Shown: piece by piece, positions 1 through 10,687 of the stretch
How positions within the stretch are numbered: the stretch's first letter is position 1
How the letters are laid out: every line of letters starts with the position of its first letter
Source of the DNA: Fasciola hepatica
Lineage: Eukaryota; Platyhelminthes; Trematoda; Plagiorchiida; Fasciolidae
Direction of reading: 5' to 3'
Length of the DNA stretch: 64,000 bases
Assembly: GCA_948099385.1 (NCBI GenBank)
Contig: CANUEZ040000105.1
Location: forward strand, 930,001-994,000
Position numbers and translations under genes: made by a program
The notes under the pieces: generated by a model
Database searches by the model: none
What the model was told of the DNA's origin: nothing
What the model saw: the letters and a program-made list of their open reading frames with translations, nothing else

Positions 1-1790
1 GCTGGGACAGATAACCGAGAAATATATAGATCTGATTGGGAGCCTAGATTGGGGGGTTGTAATGGCGAATTTCCTGTAAAGAAGGGCGTGAGAAGTCTCT
101 CTAGAGAACCAAAGACGGCTGTCAGATGAGTGGACATTGAATGCAGAAAGTTGAAGAGAAATAAAAGATTGAGCTTGGTACGAAGTAACCGTAGAGGTTG
201 AAGACGGAGTAGTCCGCACCTAGCTCCGTAGTTAAGGTTGGAATGGGGGCCAAGTAATATCTGGTAAAGAAGAGTTGCACTGTCTCTACACAGAATCGGT
301 CAATCTTTCGCGCCAAGGCAGAGACCAGGGTGCAGTATTTCAACAGCGACCTGGCATGTGTCTTGAATACCAGGAGCTTGCTCTCCTGAGTACGGTATGT
401 CCTGAGGATAATTGCCATCATCCTTCTCGCCCTGCCAACTTGGGTCAATGCTTGTTCGTGGAAGTTAAAGGAACGTGAACATTGCAGGCCCAGTTCTCTT
501 ACCACGCGGGTAGTGGGAGTCAGCAGACCATTTATTATGACGAAGCCAGGTAGAAAGTGGCGTCTGTAAAACAAAAGAGATTTCTTAGCTGCCGAAAATT
601 TCATCAGCCATTGAGTACACCATCCATCAAGGGACCTCAGGTCTTACAGATTATCGCTGGCAGATGAGTGCAAGGCGTTCCTTTTAAAAGTATAGACTAG
701 GTTTATACCCTTAGCCTTGAAGCGCTACCTGGGGGATGTCATTATCGCACACGAGAAATACGAGAGGGCCTAGAACGCTACCCTGTACGACCCCGCTAGT
801 AATTTGTTTGGGCTGAGAGGAAGTTCTATCGACGATGATGGTTTGAGAATATTCGGGGAGTTTGGATGATAGCAAGGACAGAAGAGAGTCGGTGACCCCG
901 TAGGATTTATTTTTGGCAGTATGCGAGAGTGAGATACGCGGTCGAAAGCTTCAGTCATATCGAGAAAGATGACGATGATTGACTTGCTGCTGTCTGCTTT
1001 GGAGGTGATTAAATTAAGGAAGTCCATTCGATGCGTAAGGCACGAACGAGGCTCTGGGAACCCAAGCTGAGTTGGGCTGATAAGACTTCGAGAAGTCAGG
1101 AAATTCACAAGCTGGTCCTCTACAACACTCTACATGAGCATGGAAACAATCGAAGTGTGGTTTATGGGGAGATAGTTCCCCGGATCACGCAAAAGACCAT
1201 TTTCGGGCCGTGGAATTATACAGGATGCTTTTCACTGGGCAGGTTAGATTCCAGACGACATGGATAATTTAAAGAGTTTCAGCAATAGGAGTACTAGGCC
1301 AGGTCCCCCAAACCGAGGTAGGACAGATGGAAGGTCATCGGGCCCTGGATGATAGGATGGTTCAATGTTGGCCATGAAGGTCCTAGTGTTGGCAGTGGTA
1401 AATGTTATGGTTTATACCACGTCCTTTGCGAGCATTGGATTGCAAAGTGGCGGAGAGTTAGTTTCCGTAATAAGAGCTGAGGAGAAATAGCAGTTGGAAG
1501 CCTCAGCGAACCAGAGTGGGTGCCATTTTGGATAACGAACGGGATATTTTTTTCGGTGCTGCGCGAGTTGCGGGATTTTAGCAGTCTTGAAAGAAACTTC
1601 ACATTATGAGGCTGTTGTACTGCGGTCCTTTCTTGCTTTTTGAGTTTTTTCTCGGTTGCTGCACTGAGATCACGGGAGAGGCGGCTCATTCTGAGTATCA
1701 GAGATAAATCTCGATTCCAGGGGAATGATTTCTGGAGCTTACAAATGTTTTGTCAAAGTCCATCAATTTTGGTATTCTTGGCTCTAATAT
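1..1790 (-). pseudogene. CR1-like non-LTR retrotransposon, ORF2 reverse transcriptase remnant
   Basis: This is a degenerate reverse transcriptase read right to left. Near 1690-1405 lies the pre-RT region typical of CR1/jockey LINEs, with a KSRNSRST/IPF-like stretch. At 1108-770 is the core RT, with a GFPEPRSCLTH block (family form GFRKGRSCLTN) and the motif-A block VIFLDMTEAFDRVSH, where the first catalytic Asp is kept. The motif-C YADD region near 700 is unreadable. At 604-122 comes the thumb and C-terminal part (WCTQWLMKFSAAK, then VRELGL, then an ARRM..ILRT block) as in CR1 elements. Several stops and frameshifts break it, and the 3' end lies outside the window. The upstream edge meets the gypsy element at roughly 1790, not precisely placed. 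The class is fairly clear, the subfamily less so. Confidence 0.75.
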
Positions 1791-3038
1791 GCCTACAGCT
1801 CAAGGTGAGACAGTTTGCGTTTGCGGACCAGCCGCCCGTAGACGCAGACGGCAGCTTTCATGCGCGGCGCAAAACACCACTGCCGGCAAGTAAAATCGGC
1901 CGTACTTGCCTGCAGCCAGTCACAGGTTGGCTATTTATTCTACAAGCATGTTTCGAGTACTAACACTAGGTTCCTAGTTGATACTGGGGCCCAAGTTTCT
2001 GTCTTACCGGTTGCTATATGGAAACCACGAGCTTCCTTGCTCCGACTGCCAGCAGCCAATGGTCCTTCCGTACTTACCTACGACACGAGACAGATTGCGG
2101 TCAACCTAGGACCATGACGAAGGTATTTGCGGACGTTCATCCTTGCGGATGACCGGACAGGCACACTGGGAATCGATTTTCTGCTGCACTATGAACTACC
2201 TGTTCATTCACGTTGGTTGGAGCTTATCGATCCTCCGTTAAACATTAAACGTACAGGTCTTGCAGCTCAAAAAGCAGCGGGCCGAATCGCAGGTTTGTTT
2301 TCTAACGTTCACCATGAGTTTCAACCTTTATTCATCACGCTTCCTTGCTTTGACCAAGCCATTTAAAGAGACGAGGTGGCCGGTTGTGTGCCACACCTCT
2401 TTGTCACTAACGGTCCACCAGTCACGACACGACCTCGCCGACTTGCACCGGACAAGCTGATCTTTTTCAAATGTGAATCTGACACTTTACTTTCTAAACT
2501 TATTATTCGACCTTCTCACAGTCCACGGACCTCACCTCTACGCATGGTTCATAAAAGATGGCATTAGCTGACGACCATATGGTGACTATCTCGCTCTAAA
2601 CTCGGTTACCAGTTATGATAGCCATCCAATCCCCCACACAGATGATATCACGGCATAACTCCAAGGCACGACCGTACTTCCTAAGATTGATTTGTTGCGA
2701 GCCTATCTCCAGATCCCAGTAGCTGCTGAATATGTTGATAAAACGTCTGTCACGACTCTTTTTTGGTATGTTTGAGTTCCTACCTGTGCCTTTTGGTTTG
2801 CAAAATGCTGCGCAAACATCCCAAAGGTTCGTCGATAGCATTACACGAGACTTGAATTTTGTCCACGCTTATATCGACCACTTGCTAATCGCGTAGTCTG
2901 GTGCAGGTGAACACTTCAAACATTTGAAGCTACTATTTCAACGGTTGTCCGAACATCAAATAGTGGTCAGTCCCGATAGACATGATTTTGGCAAACCGAA
3001 CCTGTGTTCCTCGGCCATAAAATCACTCGACAGGGTAT
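1790..3038 (+). pseudogene. Ty3/gypsy pol, 5' part (protease and reverse transcriptase)
   Basis: Broken pol of a Ty3/gypsy LTR retrotransposon. The aspartic protease is visible at about 1965-2010 with an intact RFLVDTGAQVSVLP active-site block, followed at 2127-2220 by the C-terminal protease part (LGIDFLLHYELPV). The pol linker and RT fingers follow at 2400-2560 (RPRRLAPDKL, then IIRPSHSPRTSPL). RT motif A survives in the form LPKIDLLRAYLQIPV near 2680, and motif B as FLPVPFGLQNAAQT near 2775. The motif-C box reads YIDH instead of YIDD near 2870, which should abolish catalysis. Stops and frameshifts are numerous. The frame ends at FLGHKITRQG exactly where the BEL/Pao LTR begins, and pol resumes at 10683. 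No gag or 5' LTR was recognised upstream. Confidence 0.88.
3034..3038. other. Target-site duplication, left copy (BEL/Pao insertion)
   Basis: GGTAT directly precedes the left LTR and recurs at 10683-10687 directly after the right LTR. Five bases is the usual duplication for BEL/Pao and many other LTR elements. It lies inside the gypsy RT frame, so the pre-insertion site can be inferred. Confidence 0.8.
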
Positions 3039-3411
3039 AGTAAGACGCCTCTGAACAATACGTAGACACAATTCGCAACGGATCCCGAAATCAAAACGCG
3101 ATTATCCGTGAAATTCTACAACACCAGATCATCGAATAAACAGTGACTCGGAACGGATGCGAACCTCAATTTTGCGATCACAGGGACTCAAAAGACGAGA
3201 ACCAAATTGCGGCGTGCGAGAAAGGAGCAGTACGTCACGCAGGTTCGGAATAAGGATACGTTGGAGCAACGCGCTGGACGCGAACAAACAAACGTTGGTC
3301 CATAGAAACATACAGTGCTTAAAACAAGCCAACAATGTAAATAGGGGAGTAATTTTAAAGAAACATGAAATTGCAGTGTTCTGGGGGGATTTTACAAGAC
3401 CGGTCGTTACA
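3039..3411 (-). repeat. BEL/Pao 3' LTR
   Basis: A 373-bp sequence matching 10310-10682 at a constant offset of 7271 bases. In element orientation it starts TGTAACGACC at 3411. The other edge, at 3039-3041, is uncertain by about 2 bp because the first bases differ between the copies. It contains a spurious open frame also seen in the right LTR. Confidence 0.92.
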
Positions 3412-3421
3412 CCGCCCACCA
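3412..3421 (-). other. Candidate polypurine tract of the BEL/Pao element
   Basis: In element orientation the ten bases next to the 3' LTR read TGGTGGGCGG, mostly purine. This is the position where plus-strand priming occurs in LTR elements. It is short and not perfectly purine, so the call rests mainly on position. Confidence 0.45.
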
Positions 3422-4100
3422 AAATCCTCACGAATCCTAGCAGAGTCAAAGGTTTGTAAAAGGGGTACTGATTCTTCCTACCTACCTGGACCCTGCTGTC
3501 AAAAGGAAGTACCTAACACCTTGTAGCCAACATTCTACTCACGATCACTCGTGATCCCTTGGCCACTTCGACACAAAGTTACTCTGCATCGTCCACAAAA
3601 TGGCTGATGGACGGCAGACTTGGAGGAGGAACGTAGGTGCTGTCTTCGGCAAAGCCGTCGTGCCTCGGCTGCATGTGCTTGTGCGAGTATGTGTGCGTGC
3701 GGGTGTCGTGGGCGTGGTCGCACTCTGGTATGTGGGTAAATAGAAACAACCATTACTTACGGGGGATACCTTCCATAATGTCAATGACACACGGGGAACA
3801 ATCAGCCCTGCGGCGTATTTTGGAGGAGGTCATAAAGTATAAACGAGTATTATGTAAGTGTGATTGGTGTGTGTCTGGGTGTATGGCAGAATCACAGTTA
3901 CTAACAAATGGAAAAGCCTTCTGTAAAGTCAACGAAGAACGGTGAGCACTGCAGCTTGTTTGATGGAGATCATACAGTATAAACGTATACCATGAGTGTG
4001 TGTGTGTCAGGGTGTGAGATATGTAATACGTCAGTATGTCGTACATGACCCCATACGTGGGAGGTTCCTTTAACTAATCGAAAGACGAATGAGGAATACT
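3422..4100. other. BEL/Pao 3' untranslated region with internal degenerate repeat
   Basis: Non-coding stretch between the integrase end and the 3' LTR. It holds GT-rich sequence and a degenerate tandem duplication: about 3828-3890 and 3955-4025 share a GGAGGTCATAAAGTATAAACG-like core followed by a GTGTGTG run. The open frames here are low-complexity shadows of that repeat. No gene is supported. Confidence 0.55.
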
Positions 4101-5010
4101 TCACTGGGTTTCCGTGTCATCGGCTCTTCCGTCTTCACCCTCGAGGAGGCTGATACTGCGAATGCCGCGGATTAGCTTTCCGTAGGCGGTCTTCAACTTC
4201 ACAATTCTTATCGTTTCGCCAGAGCTTTCGATGGTTTCCATAACCACGCTTAAAGGCCAGGTGCTGAAATGAGCGTGTTCATCTGCGATCATCACAACGT
4301 CCCGACTTTGAATGGTCTTGCCTTGATCAGCCACTTCTGCCGAGCTTGCAGAGCCGGTAGGTCCTCTCGCAGCTGTCGCCTCCAAAAACCTTTGTAAGAC
4401 GGTATGCCCGCTTCCATCCGTGGAGGTAGCTCCCACGAAGTTTTATCGGCCTTCGGAAACCCTCGTTCGACCTCAACATCAATAAGTCGTTTGGGGTGAG
4501 CGCCAGATGGGTGGGGTCGCCGTTGGTTACTGGAACCAGTGGGCGGTTGTTCATAATTCTCTCTACCTCAGTCAGGACGGCGCCAAAAGTTTCGTCGTTG
4601 CCGTCGCTCAATGATCGACAGCAACGTTCGCCTGGTGGACCTGACCAGGCGTTCCCATAAGCCACCGCGACGACTGGTTTGTGGGGCATTGAAGTGCCAT
4701 TGTATGCCATAGGCCAGGGTTCGATTCTGCAGTTCCATTTTTTGTGCCAACGATGCAGTTCTTGGTGAGGGCCACAAAGTTCCACCCATTGTCGGAGTAT
4801 GTCTGCTGGTATACCTCTTCGATTGATAAAGTGCTGCAAGGCCCGGAGGAAAGAGTCGGTTTTCATCGAGTGCGTAACTTCTAAAAGCACGGCCCATGAC
4901 TTCTTGCACTTCATGACACCCGTGTCGTTTATCCAGCCTCTTTCCGCACTCAGTCCACAGAAGCCCGAAATAGTCCAGCCCGGAGCACAGATCGGCTCGG
5001 TTATTGCCAG
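4101..5010 (-). pseudogene. BEL/Pao integrase remnant
   Basis: The integrase catalytic core appears as LDYFG (first catalytic Asp) near 4990, then TDSFLRALQHFINRRG, and GIQWHFNAP with GGLWERLVRSTRRTLL near 4690-4610, then EVERIMNNRPLVPV near 4560 and TPNDLL. The C-terminal tail at 4300-4101 has the WPL..V and VKLKTAYGKLIR pattern expected of the DUF5641-like C-terminal domain of BEL integrases. Three frames are needed to read it. The HHCC zinc-finger domain expected before LDYFG is absent: sequence runs from the RNase H end straight into the core, implying an internal deletion. Nonfunctional. Confidence 0.88.
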
Positions 5011-5332
5011 ACGCAACATGTTTCCACTGGTTCATGGCCAATTTGTCGTGAATGATCGTGAGTCGGTTAGCAACGAAAGTACTAAACCAGCTCCTGATGT
5101 TAATAATGTAGCACTGTACTATCATCAAGTCCGTCCGAGAACAAGCCAATTAAATGTAGAAGTCGAGACAATATTTTACCGCCCTTACCGCCCTTACTGC
5201 TAACACAGCTGCGCCGAGTTCAGGGTGAGGGATCGGAACCGACCTCAGTGGGGCAACGCAGGCCTCGGTGAACAGGATCCTCGTAGTATATTGTCCGAAT
5301 CCCGTGCACCATCGTCAGTTCACTACGACTTA
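5010..5332 (-). pseudogene. BEL/Pao RNase H remnant
   Basis: Short fragment downstream of the RT. Near 5215-5165 it reads VPIPHPELGAAVLAVRAV, the BEL form of the start of RNase H, with a local duplication of an ACCGCCCTT unit (5178-5198) adding residues. Near 5120-5020 it reads FVANRLTIIHDK, then QWKHVASGNNRAD, which is the RNase H C-terminal block. Much of the middle is missing compared with the family. Confidence 0.7.
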
Positions 5333-6029
5333 TTAATCGACTTCTGATGCATCAGAAAAGGTGAGTCGTTCTTTCGTCCGTGTTGTATGGCCAGGAGGCA
5401 AACATCGTGGAATCCCTGTGCCCAGTAGATTCTTTGAGGTGTTCAAAAATTCCTCCCGGCCCAACAGGTCTTCTCGGTCCAGTGATTGGTCCCAATCGAC
5501 TTTCTCACAACAAAGCCGCTGCAGCGGGACCTTTCCGGGTAACAGCCCGGGATAGACGAAACCGAGCGAATATGAAAGGCTAGAGACAGAGGATAGTATA
5601 CCACGACGAGTTGCTGGCAACCCTGGAACGCTTAGCTCAAAAAGAAAGTTGTCCCTTTCCGCATTCCATTTTATTTCTAGAGTGCATTCGCTAGGGCGTG
5701 GAGAGCCCTCCAAATATCTAACCCTCTCGGCCTTCTCGTGGAACGGTATGACTTCATGCACTTTTGAAGTGTTCGACATCCGTTTTGTTAGATGGAAGCC
5801 GCCCACTTCTAGCAGTCATTTTAGGCCCCGGGACTGCGCTAAGGCCGAGGCTACGTCATCGAACGACCCAAGATTGTAGTCGAAGTAGACATTTTTGCCG
5901 ACGCTATCTACTACCGACCGTTGAACTGAAGCTCCATGTTTGTTCGCTGATTCCCGAAGAGCGTAGTTTGTAAAAAAACGGTGATGATGTGGCTTCAAGG
6001 GGGTGAACGGTCATCTCATAATCGTGCCA
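5333..6029 (-). pseudogene. BEL/Pao reverse transcriptase, C-terminal half
   Basis: Continues the RT after the 1.8-kb insertion. From 6029 downward it reads YEMTVHPLEATSSPF (family form YEMTVHLFGATSSP), then YALRESANKHG. The motif-C box reads YFDYNLG where YVDDCLV-type sequence is expected. The thumb follows at 5806-5600 (GGFHLTKRMSNTSKVHE, a LEIKWN block, TRRGILSSVSSLSYSLGFVYP). The change of both Val-Asp positions at the catalytic box means no polymerase activity. Frameshift near 5990. Confidence 0.88.
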
Positions 6030-7815
6030 TTTTACGCCATGATTTGAGTCCATATATTAAAAAACTACTTTGACGTTTAGTGATAGGTGTTGGCCTTAAC
6101 TTAATTCTCTTGTCTCAGGCTAGAACACAGCTGTCTCATCTTGCTCTTCTTGAGCCTTCCTCCTATACTGAGGCCTCTTCACACAACCTACTATTCCTCA
6201 GTAACTAGGCCTCACTTCTCTGCGCATATGCTCATGGTAAGCCAAGACCCCACTCCAACCGGAATCCGTATATCTCTGATTTCTCACGACCCCGTGGAAT
6301 ACCGGCAAGTTTGCTTTCACATGAAAAAGCCTCATTTTAACATTGAGTGTTTTCCCCCCTTTTCACTGTTTGCCGTCCTCGACCACAGCTGGTTAAACAT
6401 CACACTGCTATCTTCCTATTACTCTTCCAGATCACACCCTCTAATATTGTTTTATTCCTGATTACCAAATGGACACCCTCCCCTCATCCGCAACCTACCT
6501 GATATCTCCCTAAATCTTTACTATCACCCAACTATCCTAGAAAGACACCAGTCTCCGTCTAGGGATCCCTAATAGACCGGCTCACTAGCCGAATGATAAC
6601 TAATCGTTCAGATAACAAAATGTTCATTTTCTGGTTTAGATTTAAACGACAACCATACCTCACAGCTGGAATACTCTCCAGACTGCTGAACTCCTGATCT
6701 CTTTCAGATCGCATTGGTTATTTGGGTAGCCATCGGCCTATTCGGGATTAATCCCAGATTGCCGTAAGGACGAAACGATTTGATCAATGGTTTAAACCTA
6801 TACTCTAGCCTGCTGACGTTATGTGGGGCACCGTACACGGAGTAACAAACCCTCATGAAAGTCTTACCGGATCGCGGAGGTGATTCCTGATACAAACCAT
6901 CAACCCACATCCGCTCAACTTCTACTTCTAGCAATCCATTCCAACAGTTCAATTCTTTCCGCGTTGCAGTACGAAACCAGTGACCGGAACCCAGCCCTCA
7001 CCGCTGCCCACTTCATCAATTCAGCCCCTTTTTAACCGCTACCCTCAACATTCTACCAGCAGTCACCTGCAACCAAGGTCATTATGAAACAGGATACCGG
7101 CATCAGCTGCCAATTAGAATTTGGCTAATAGTTTTTTATCACATACAAAGCATTTTTATCTTTGCACTCTTCTAACTTCTGCCTAGCCCCACCAGCAGCG
7201 TTTGTCTCCACTAATCCGTTTCTTTGAAAGTCCGTTCTGCGTCCATACACCATTCATGCTCTTCATAAGTTTATTGCAACCCTTATGAAGCTTTTCGCCT
7301 TCATGTGAATTTCCATATGACACTGAAATCACCTGCACAAAAGGTCCGTTTATTATCGCCTTTGACTCACTTGCATTTATCTCACACGTTTCCCCACAAT
7401 TAGTTACTCAATGCTGGATCAGCGTTCTATATTTAGCTGGCATCTCTGGCTGCATGTTGATAGCCCCATGCGTACTTTACTGTTGATCTTGTTCTTTGGC
7501 ATCTCTTCGGCCCGGTTACTTGTTAGTGACCGTTCAATTATCACCGATATCAACAATCCCAAGTTTGTCCAGCAATCCACACTGTCCTCCCCGAGTTTGA
7601 AGCCGACTTACAGTTCCCGTTTCAATCATCACCACCTTAGTTCGCTCAAACACTACATGACTTTACTGTCGTATTTGGTTGCTGTGTGGTTCATAAATTA
7701 AGAAATTATGAATATCTCTCATTGGCGTATACTGCTGTATTCTTTGAGTTTGCCTTCTGCTTGTGTATTGGCCGCTGTCAAGAAATATACAATTAGCAAT
7801 TAACAACTACTGCTT
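6030..7815. mobile_element. Unclassified ~1.8-kb insertion inside the BEL/Pao RT
   Basis: BEL RT coding sequence stops near 7815 (after a REENYRDEAV-like stretch) and resumes near 6029 (HDYEMTVHP). In the family these blocks are adjacent, so the 1.8 kb between them is foreign. It holds only short open frames (6141-6461 plus, 6704-6952 minus, 7411-7701 plus) that I do not recognise. It is pyrimidine-rich on the plus strand over 6100-6600. I could not find convincing terminal repeats or a target duplication, so the boundaries are approximate to 20-30 bp. Confidence 0.6.
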
Positions 7816-8400
7816 CGTCCCGGTAGTTCTCTTCTCACCGTAGTAAACGCAAGGCATCTCGTTCCTCTACCGGTATTTTCACCCGGTGGAACATCTTCCT
7901 GACCTCGGCGGACAAGGCTAATCTACCCACTCTGAAAAGCCACAAAGCTTCAACAGATGGCGTGATCCAGTCTGGTCCTTGTTGTAGGCGATCCTTTTAA
8001 CGAATTGCCCTGGAACTTGGCTGCACAATCGGAAACCACCCACAGTTTTTCGAGTTTTTGGGGTTGATAAATGGGAGTGAGGTAGACACCAGATACCCTT
8101 TCGGCCGTCGGTGTTGGCAGGCACCTTTTCAACGTGGCCGGGAGCTTCGTTTCGCTCTATTACTTCTGCGTATCGTTCCCACAGAACCTGGTCTCAAACG
8201 AAGCTTTTCTTCAGTTTTAGTAATCTTTGCAGAGCATCATTCCTGTTGTCAGCCCAGGGGTCATCTGGTGTGCGCCATGGGAGGGGAACCTCAAACTGTT
8301 TTTTATGGCCTCTAGTGCCTTGCCGCTCCGTTTGCAGAGCAAGGTGGTCCTCTTGAGACAATGATGGTCTTTTTTCTCCAACGTCGTGAAACTCTTTTCC
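7815..8400 (-). pseudogene. BEL/Pao reverse transcriptase, N-terminal half
   Basis: Read right to left: a pre-RT block (VPLPWRTPDD, then NRNDALQRLLKLKKSF), the YAEVIERNEA block and the VVSDCAAKFQGNSLK block near 8040-7990 that marks BEL/Pao RTs. Motif A follows near 7900 as ALSAEVRKMFHRVKIPVEER, where the family has ADIE: the catalytic Asp is Glu here. Stops and frame changes occur throughout. Sequence is lost into the insertion at about 7815. Confidence 0.85.
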
Positions 8401-9080
8401 TATTGCCGTTGCAACTGATTCTCTGTGCGGTCCGTTTCTGCAGGTACGATATTTAAGGAACCGCGTGGCTCTACTGGCTCATACGATAGCTATCCCAGTG
8501 CTGTGCGTACGGCACACGGTGCCCGGCGGTTGCCCACTCTCTGGTCAAGTACCCAATGCGCCGCTGGCACGTCGCAGCGGATGAGGAGATCCATCCCGTC
8601 GTCCTCCCAGTCTGCGATGGTTACAAACTGCAGATGAGGCCACCTAGTTAAAATTGCGTTCACCGACCTTGGTGCTCACATGGGGAGATCAGCTTACGAA
8701 AATGCCTCCTTTGATTCAATGAGCTCGTTAGTGTCTAGCGAGATGACCTGTATTCTCAACCGGCCGGCAGCCATTACTTGCGTTCCTCCCACCGTGCTCA
8801 CTGCCAAAGACGTCGTACATTTAGCGAGCCGGTGTTTGTCGGAAAGCCGCTCTTTCACTAGGGCAGTGTCAGATCCACTGTCGGCGAAAGCCAACTCTTT
8901 GACCACCCCAGTTGGGGTCACCTCTCCCACGGCGACTACTCCCAAACGTACCGTTTTGCTGGCAGACCGCGAGGTTCAACAAATCAAACTGGGCTTGGTG
9001 CTCGCCTCGGGTATAGTTTATCTCGCCTGGTGTAACAATCGGTGGTATTTGCCCGCGCCACCCTCTAGACTGCATCTGGT
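8400..9080 (-). pseudogene. BEL/Pao protease and pol linker remnant
   Basis: The aspartic protease active site reads FADSGSDTALVKERL near 8890 (DSG catalytic triad present), followed by SLAVSTVGGTQ. The linker between protease and RT is also recognisable near 8600-8510: MDLLIRCDVPAAHWVLDQRV and RRAPCAVRTALG, matching the DLLIGCDVPEAHWV-type block of BEL polyproteins. A stop follows ALG. Confidence 0.85.
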
Positions 9081-10240
9081 CCTTATTCTACAAGCTACCT
9101 TCCGGTGCGTGGTGTTGAGACATAAAGCACGCTCCTGTTATCCTCACCATCCCCCATCGTTCGCTGACGAACTTGGGGCATTCTAGTAGCCCGTGGCTAG
9201 CATCACAGTACCTGCAACTTGGCTGCGCTGTGGCCTCGCGTGAAGTGGAGTGCGCATTGGTCCAAGGCTGATATTTCGGCTGTTCCCGGGGGAGTGGTTT
9301 GAACCTGGCTAGTACTGGACTTGTTTGCTCGGTTGCTGTCCCGGATAAGTCGGCCAAGTCTGCAGTCGGCTATTTTGGCTTGTCTGTTCAAGTGTTCGAT
9401 CAGGTCTTCGACGTTAGCCTCACGGTCGCCTCGCCTTATCCGTTCCGCCTCTTCCGCCCAAAAACCCTGTAGTTCGGGAGAGAGGTGACCAACTATGCCT
9501 TCAAAGGTGTGCATTGCATCGGGGTCAGCCCTTTACCCTAATGGTGGAGGGCTATTAAACAGCTTTGCATTTTGATCACTGGGTAGGCCATTGTATGGAC
9601 GTCGTCCTTGGTCCTTTTGGCCTCTAGCTTCTCGCCCTCTGTTAGATTATGAGATACCTTGAATGGGTGGGCGAACTACCCCCTCGACATCTCTGCTCGT
9701 GTGTAGCCTTGTTCCGGGTCGAGCAAGGTACACCCATGAATGGCTTCTCTTTCTGGACCTTGACAATAATGAGCCGGGTAGAGAAGCCCCTGCCCGGGGT
9801 GAGCTATCTTGTTCTCAGCGAAAGTTTCGAAATGCCTCATGAACTTGCAGTAGTGTTCAGATCGTCCGTCAAAAACTGACAGTTCTACTGCTGGCAGATC
9901 GATCGCCGGTTGCGTCGATGTTTTGTACTTGCTGACCCGAGCAGAGTTTCCTATTCTAGTTTGTCACGATCTGTCGGATAGGCCGTAGTCGTTGATCTTC
10001 TACTCACGCTAGTTCTGCTTACACTTCTCTCCTGCTTCCTGGGTCTGTTGCCTAAACGGTAATACTTGTTGTTCTGGGTCTAATATCCTTAACTAGGATA
10101 GATCAACCTTCTTGTAATCCATAATACCCTCAGTAATATGTGAGCCAGCAATGAAGTTACTAGGTCACCGAGCATCACCTAAAGAATCAAAAGTACCCGA
10201 AACCTCCCCAGTGACCTGCCGCATTGCTTGCTGTCCATAT
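9080..10240 (-). pseudogene. BEL/Pao gag remnant with zinc-knuckle region
   Basis: Gag read right to left. The N-terminal part near 10235-9900 ends in LPAVELSVFDGRSEHY. Next come FMRHFETFAE and the LLYPAHYCQGPEREAI block near 9840-9740. At 9514-9357 is LSPELQGFWAEEAERI followed by a DLIEHLNRQAKIA helix. A Cys-rich motif starts CRYCDASHGLLECPKF near 9205 and continues CFMSQHHAPEGSL near 9110, where a second Cys is expected. Stops and shifts interrupt it at least four times. Confidence 0.82.
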
Positions 10241-10309
10241 TCCAATTGCTTCGAATTGTTTTCTTAGCATGTTGCGTATGTTCTTGTTCCGAATCGATTG
10301 AATGAGTGT

Positions 10310-10682
10310 TCTAGGACACCTCTGAGCAATACGTAGACACAATTCGCAACGGATCCCGAAATCAAAACGCGATTATCCGTGAAATTCTACAACACTAGAT
10401 CATCGAATAAACAGTGACTCGGAACGGATGCGAACCTCAATTTTGCGATCACAGGGACTCAAAAGACGAGAACCATATTGCGGCGTGCGAGAAAGGAGCA
10501 GTACGTCACGCAGGTTCGGAATAAGGATACGTTGGAGCAGCGCGCTGGACGCGAACAAACAAACGTTGGTTCATAGAAACATACAGTGCTTAAAACAAGC
10601 CAACAGTGTAAATAAGAGAGTAATTTTAAAGAAACATGAAAATGCAGCGTTTTGGGGGGATTTTACAAGACCGGTCGTTACA
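10310..10682 (-). repeat. BEL/Pao 5' LTR
   Basis: Colinear partner of the LTR at 3039-3411. In element orientation it is the upstream LTR and should have carried the promoter. The open frame at 10428-11075 begins in this LTR and runs into gypsy RT, which is an artefact of the insertion and not a real gene start. Confidence 0.92.
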
Positions 10683-10687
10683 GGTAT
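10683..10687. other. Target-site duplication, right copy (BEL/Pao insertion)
   Basis: GGTAT directly follows the right LTR and matches 3034-3038. The gypsy RT frame resumes within it. Confidence 0.8.

Larger units (their letters stand above)
3039..10682 (-). mobile_element. BEL/Pao LTR retrotransposon, full length but inactive, nested in Ty3/gypsy
   Basis: A 7.6-kb element read right to left, in the order 5' LTR (10310-10682), gag, protease, RT, RNase H, integrase, 3' LTR (3039-3411). Protein blocks typical of BEL/Pao include the gag CCHC-type region, a DSGSD protease, a DCAAKFQG RT block, GGFHLTKRMSN, TRRGILS, and the integrase block GIQWHFNAP. The LTRs match colinearly with no indel and about 13 mismatches by eye (roughly 96-97% identity), so insertion was fairly old. 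A GGTAT duplication flanks the element. The RT is interrupted by about 1.8 kb of unrelated sequence, the integrase N-terminal part appears deleted, and every gene carries stops or frameshifts. Confidence 0.92.

Noticed and set aside
122..604. 160-residue minus open frame as a stand-alone gene
   Set aside because: Its sequence is the C-terminal portion of the CR1-like RT, so it was merged into that pseudogene.
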